From contig JAUVGS010000084.1 of assembly GCA_030593665.1 (NCBI GenBank), positions 1 through 7,766 of the forward strand: a DNA stretch of 7,766 nucleotides. Reading direction: 5' to 3'. The first letter of the stretch is position 1; every line of letters begins with the position of its first letter. This stretch comes from Chitinivibrionales bacterium (GTDB lineage: Bacteria; Fibrobacterota; Chitinivibrionia; Chitinivibrionales; JANQEN01). Below the pieces are notes generated by a model. That model was not told the origin of the DNA and searched no databases. It saw nothing but the letters and a program-made list of their open reading frames with translations. The translations under genes and the position numbers were made by a program. Of this stretch, positions 5,868-7,766 are shown in pieces.

Positions 5868-5876
5868 CTCATCACT
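5861..5876. promoter_or_regulatory. CRP/FNR-family-like palindrome TGTGA-N6-TCACT
   Basis: TGTGATTCTCATCACT matches the E. coli CRP consensus TGTGA-N6-TCACA at nine of ten defined positions. It lies about 360 bases before the next start codon and just after cobS. Whether this organism has a CRP/FNR protein with that specificity is unknown, and short palindromes occur by chance. Confidence 0.25.
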
Positions 5877-6094
5877 GACCCTTCGCATTTCCAATACTAT
5901 TTGAGGGTAAAAAAAACACGAAAATAATTTCTAAGGTACTAACGCGGGACAAACCCGCAAGTAAGTTCCTTATCAGAGTCCTTTCTAACCGAAGAAAGCA
6001 TTCGGAATAAAGTATTGTAACAAATAAATTTGTAACCAATACCTAAAAAACAAGAAAGCAATCTGTAAGGTACTAATGTATAATCTGCTCATAG

Positions 6095-6145
6095 AGGTTG
6101 TTTTTAAAAACACCGGATTTATATTATTAACGCAGGTTGTTTTTA
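6095..6145. repeat. AGGTTGTTTTTA direct repeat, two copies 39 bases apart
   Basis: Identical 12-base copies lie at 6095-6106 and 6134-6145. The first copy continues into the perfect palindrome TGTTTTTAAAAACA (6099-6112). Two identical sites at a near four-turn spacing ahead of a gene are the pattern expected of an operator pair; the regulator is unknown. Confidence 0.6.
6098..6127 (+). promoter_or_regulatory. Possible sigma-70-type promoter for the downstream gene
   Basis: TTGTTT (6098-6103) is followed by TATATT (6120-6125, 16-base gap) or TATTAT (6122-6127, 18-base gap). It overlaps the first AGGTTGTTTTTA repeat. The region is AT-rich, so such matches are cheap; the call rests only on hexamer similarity. 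Confidence 0.25.
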
Positions 6146-6226
6146 TGGAGAGGGGGGAAGAATAAAGGGAATACCGGTTATTTCCTCGAGGTTCTTATAT
6201 ATCTTCCTGCATGTATTTTTCTTGAT

Positions 6227-6236
6227 GTAACGTTAC
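6227..6236. promoter_or_regulatory. Perfect palindrome GTAACGTTAC touching the start codon of the last gene
   Basis: The 10-base palindrome ends one base before the ATG at 6238, where a ribosome site should be. GTAAC also occurs in the hairpin around 6017-6036. It could be an operator or a start-masking hairpin, or coincidence. Confidence 0.3.
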
Positions 6237-6237
6237 T

Positions 6238-7766
6238 ATGCATACTATTACTCACCGATTAAGAATTATCCTTATTCTCCTGATAGGTATCTTTACCGGA
6301 TACGTACCACAATATACCTCAGATGTTATTCGATTCCGTATAAATCAATCTACGTCGGCTGTCTCACTTGATGAATTGGGATACCGCCTTATCTATGATG
6401 AATTATATCGAGAGAAAATCCAGCGTATTGAAGGCAATACACTTGGGATGTTGGTCCCGGTCGGCCTGAGAAGAAGAAAAGGAGATGAGGTTGGACGATT
6501 GTGGAAAAAACAGATATCACTGGTTCGTAAGAAGCGAAAAGGGCCGGCAACAGTAGTTATTGAGAACCGTGCATGGAGTGTGACGCGTTGTCGGCAGCGG
6601 CTGCGCACGAATCCAAAAGATGGTGACGCTCGTGTTGTGATAGGATGCATGCATCTGCTTAACACAGAATATGATCAGGCTCTTCAGTATCTTAAAAACA
6701 TCGATTCGTTAATGTACAACTCATTTGTAGAACGGGATATTATAGAATTCCGGGGTATGGCATTCTATCACTTAAGCCGTAATGCGAAAAAGAAAGGGGA
6801 TTCAGATGCATACCTTCATTTCTTAGAAGGGGAGCAGAAGGAATATCTCTATGCTCTTCGTGAGAAAATTGATACTGATTATTTTCAGTATTTGTATGCA
6901 CTCACGTTTATTGATTTAGGCTTGTTCCTGGAGAAACTTGCTTCGGATGGCGTGCACATTTCCGTGAAACTTCCCCGTTCAAATTCCATTCAGATCGCGA
7001 AGGATGCTTACATAAACGCCCTGGATATTCTTGAGGGATATAGTCGGCCGGATAATAATATCCATGAGCGGCGCGCCATGTTATATATGAAACTGGGCGA
7101 GGAAAAGAAGGCTGATGAAGAACGTGAACTGCAGGGGAGAGCTGTCAAGATGTCAATCTTTGAGAGAGAACGAAAACCGGTACGGGAGAAAATACTCAGC
7201 GAATTGATCGACAGTACTCTTTTTACGGAAGAATTTATAGCGGACTATATTCAGAGTCTTAATTTTATATTTATTGATTCTTCCGATACCGTAATGGTCA
7301 ATCTCGATTCAATGACACAAAACCATTGTGATGTATTGACAAGAGAAAGACTAGGGGCGTATCCTGAAGCCGCAACCATGGTGGAAACAAACCAAAAGCT
7401 TCTTTTTGATGAAATTGGATTTCAGATATATAAGACCGTGACCGATTCGCTGCATACCCTGAAAAAAGATTGTCTCTGGAGGATTCTTTTTACCGGGATT
7501 CGTACGAAAAAATATGCAGGTGCGTTGAGGTTAATCGATAGGTATGGCATTCTCCTGGCAGAGGGTGGGAAACTGGAAGAGCTTGCGATGCTGCGCAAAG
7601 GACTGCAGGAGACATGGGATGATGAAGCGACTTTTAAAAAGATACAAAAAGAAAAGGGAAAGAAAAATGACACTGTGGAAGTTTCGGCAAAAACGGAAGA
7701 ACAAAAAAAAAGTTCCCTGATGAAAAAGTCAGGTGATGCCGCCGGGAAAACAGAATCAGCAGGAGG
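6238..7766 (+). CDS. Unidentified exported or membrane-anchored helical-repeat (TPR-like) protein, 3' partial
   Basis: An uninterrupted frame of 509 full codons runs from ATG 6238 to the right edge without a stop, so the gene is 3' truncated. An in-frame TGA at 6223-6225 rules out a longer N-terminus. No Shine-Dalgarno sequence is visible. Residues 1-9 carry His/Arg and residues 10-20 (IILILLIGIFT) are hydrophobic, forming a signal peptide or single anchor without a lipobox cysteine. A basic patch (LRRRKGDE, then KKQISLVRKKRKG) follows. The middle has helix-pair patterns reminiscent of TPRs, for example ARVVIGCMHLLNTEYDQALQ and AYINALDILEGYSRPDNN with ERRAMLYMKLGEEKKADEER. The end is rich in Lys, Glu and Ser (KKIQKEKGKKND onward), likely disordered. 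I do not recognise a family and see no catalytic motif. It is 388 bases from cobS with its own leader, so it is probably not part of the cobamide operon. The minus-strand frames inside it are shadows. Confidence 0.75.
   Translation, partial: MHTITHRLRIILILLIGIFTGYVPQYTSDVIRFRINQSTSAVSLDELGYRLIYDELYREKIQRIEGNTLGMLVPVGLRRRKGDEVGRLWKKQISLVRKKRKGPATVVIENRAWSVTRCRQRLRTNPKDGDARVVIGCMHLLNTEYDQALQYLKNIDSLMYNSFVERDIIEFRGMAFYHLSRNAKKKGDSDAYLHFLEGEQKEYLYALREKIDTDYFQYLYALTFIDLGLFLEKLASDGVHISVKLPRSNSIQIAKDAYINALDILEGYSRPDNNIHERRAMLYMKLGEEKKADEERELQGRAVKMSIFERERKPVREKILSELIDSTLFTEEFIADYIQSLNFIFIDSSDTVMVNLDSMTQNHCDVLTRERLGAYPEAATMVETNQKLLFDEIGFQIYKTVTDSLHTLKKDCLWRILFTGIRTKKYAGALRLIDRYGILLAEGGKLEELAMLRKGLQETWDDEATFKKIQKEKGKKNDTVEVSAKTEEQKKSSLMKKSGDAAGKTESAG

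Larger units (their letters stand above)
5850..6237. other. Gene-free region with hairpins and paired direct repeats; possible 5' leader RNA
   Basis: This 388-base region between cobS and the next gene shows no credible coding frame. It contains a string of potential hairpins. GCGGG-ACAAA-CCCGC (5944-5958) is enclosed by AAGGTAC/GTTCCTT (5933-5939, 5965-5971, one mismatch). CCGAA-N7-TTCGG spans 5989-6005. A two-part stem, GTATTG/CAATAC with ACAAAT/ATTTGT inside, spans 6012-6042. Direct repeats include TAAGGTACTAA (5932-5942, 6066-6076), AAGAAAGCA (5992-6000, 6052-6060) and AGGTTGTTTTTA (6095-6106, 6134-6145). It does not match the cobalamin, c-di-GMP-I or other riboswitch cores I know. It may be a regulatory leader or decayed repeat DNA. 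Confidence 0.5.

Noticed and set aside
5880..5920. ACCCT...AGGGT stem followed by an A run as a terminator
   Set aside because: On the plus strand the run after the stem is A, not T, and on the minus strand the T run precedes the stem, so neither orientation works.
5931..5971. Cobalamin or c-di-GMP riboswitch
   Set aside because: The hairpin cluster lacks the B12 box and the conserved core sequences of these classes, and it lies downstream of the cobamide genes.

Overview
The window carries most of a plus-strand cobamide (vitamin B12 family) scavenging and rebuilding operon, followed by a separate unidentified gene that runs off the right edge. All recognised genes are on the + strand. No ribosomal or other marker gene is present, so taxonomy is inference only. 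The Asp-Thr/Val-rich, beta-strand-like stalk of the first protein, the lipoprotein signal on BtuF, the surface-propeller plus BtuF pairing and moderate base composition suggest a diderm bacterium, possibly from the Fibrobacterota/Bacteroidota side of the tree.

Layout. Bases 1-1256: the 3' part of a seven-bladed, YncE/BtuG-like beta-propeller, open at the left edge. 1271-2194: btuF, a cobamide-binding lipoprotein of an ABC importer. 2198-2989: cbiR, a TIM-barrel cobamide-remodelling hydrolase. 2971-3501: cobU, overlapping cbiR by 19 bases. 3610-4650: cobT. 5097-5849: cobS. Then comes a 388-base gene-free stretch with paired repeats and hairpins. From 6238 to the right edge there is an open reading frame for a signal-anchored, helical-repeat-like protein that I cannot name.

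How the genes work together. The propeller probably captures corrinoids at the surface. BtuF delivers them to an inner-membrane permease, presumably BtuCD, which is not in the window. CbiR cuts the phosphoribosyl bond of the nucleotide loop of a foreign cobamide, giving cobinamide phosphate. CobU converts this to GDP-cobinamide, CobT activates the replacement lower-ligand base to an alpha-ribotide, and CobS joins the two. The operon therefore encodes uptake, dismantling and reassembly, but no corrin-ring synthesis. A cobamide phosphatase (CobC), an adenosyltransferase, BtuB and BtuCD are not seen here. Any cobalamin riboswitch would lie upstream of the window.

The spacers on both sides of cobT are full of repeats. 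There are heptanucleotide tandem repeats just upstream of both cobT and cobS, an inverted pair across the cobU-cobT spacer, and a roughly 174-base MITE-like palindromic element inserted exactly at the cobT stop codon with an apparent target duplication. The front half of the operon (propeller-btuF-cbiR-cobU) is tightly packed, whereas cobT and cobS have been pushed apart by this repeat DNA.
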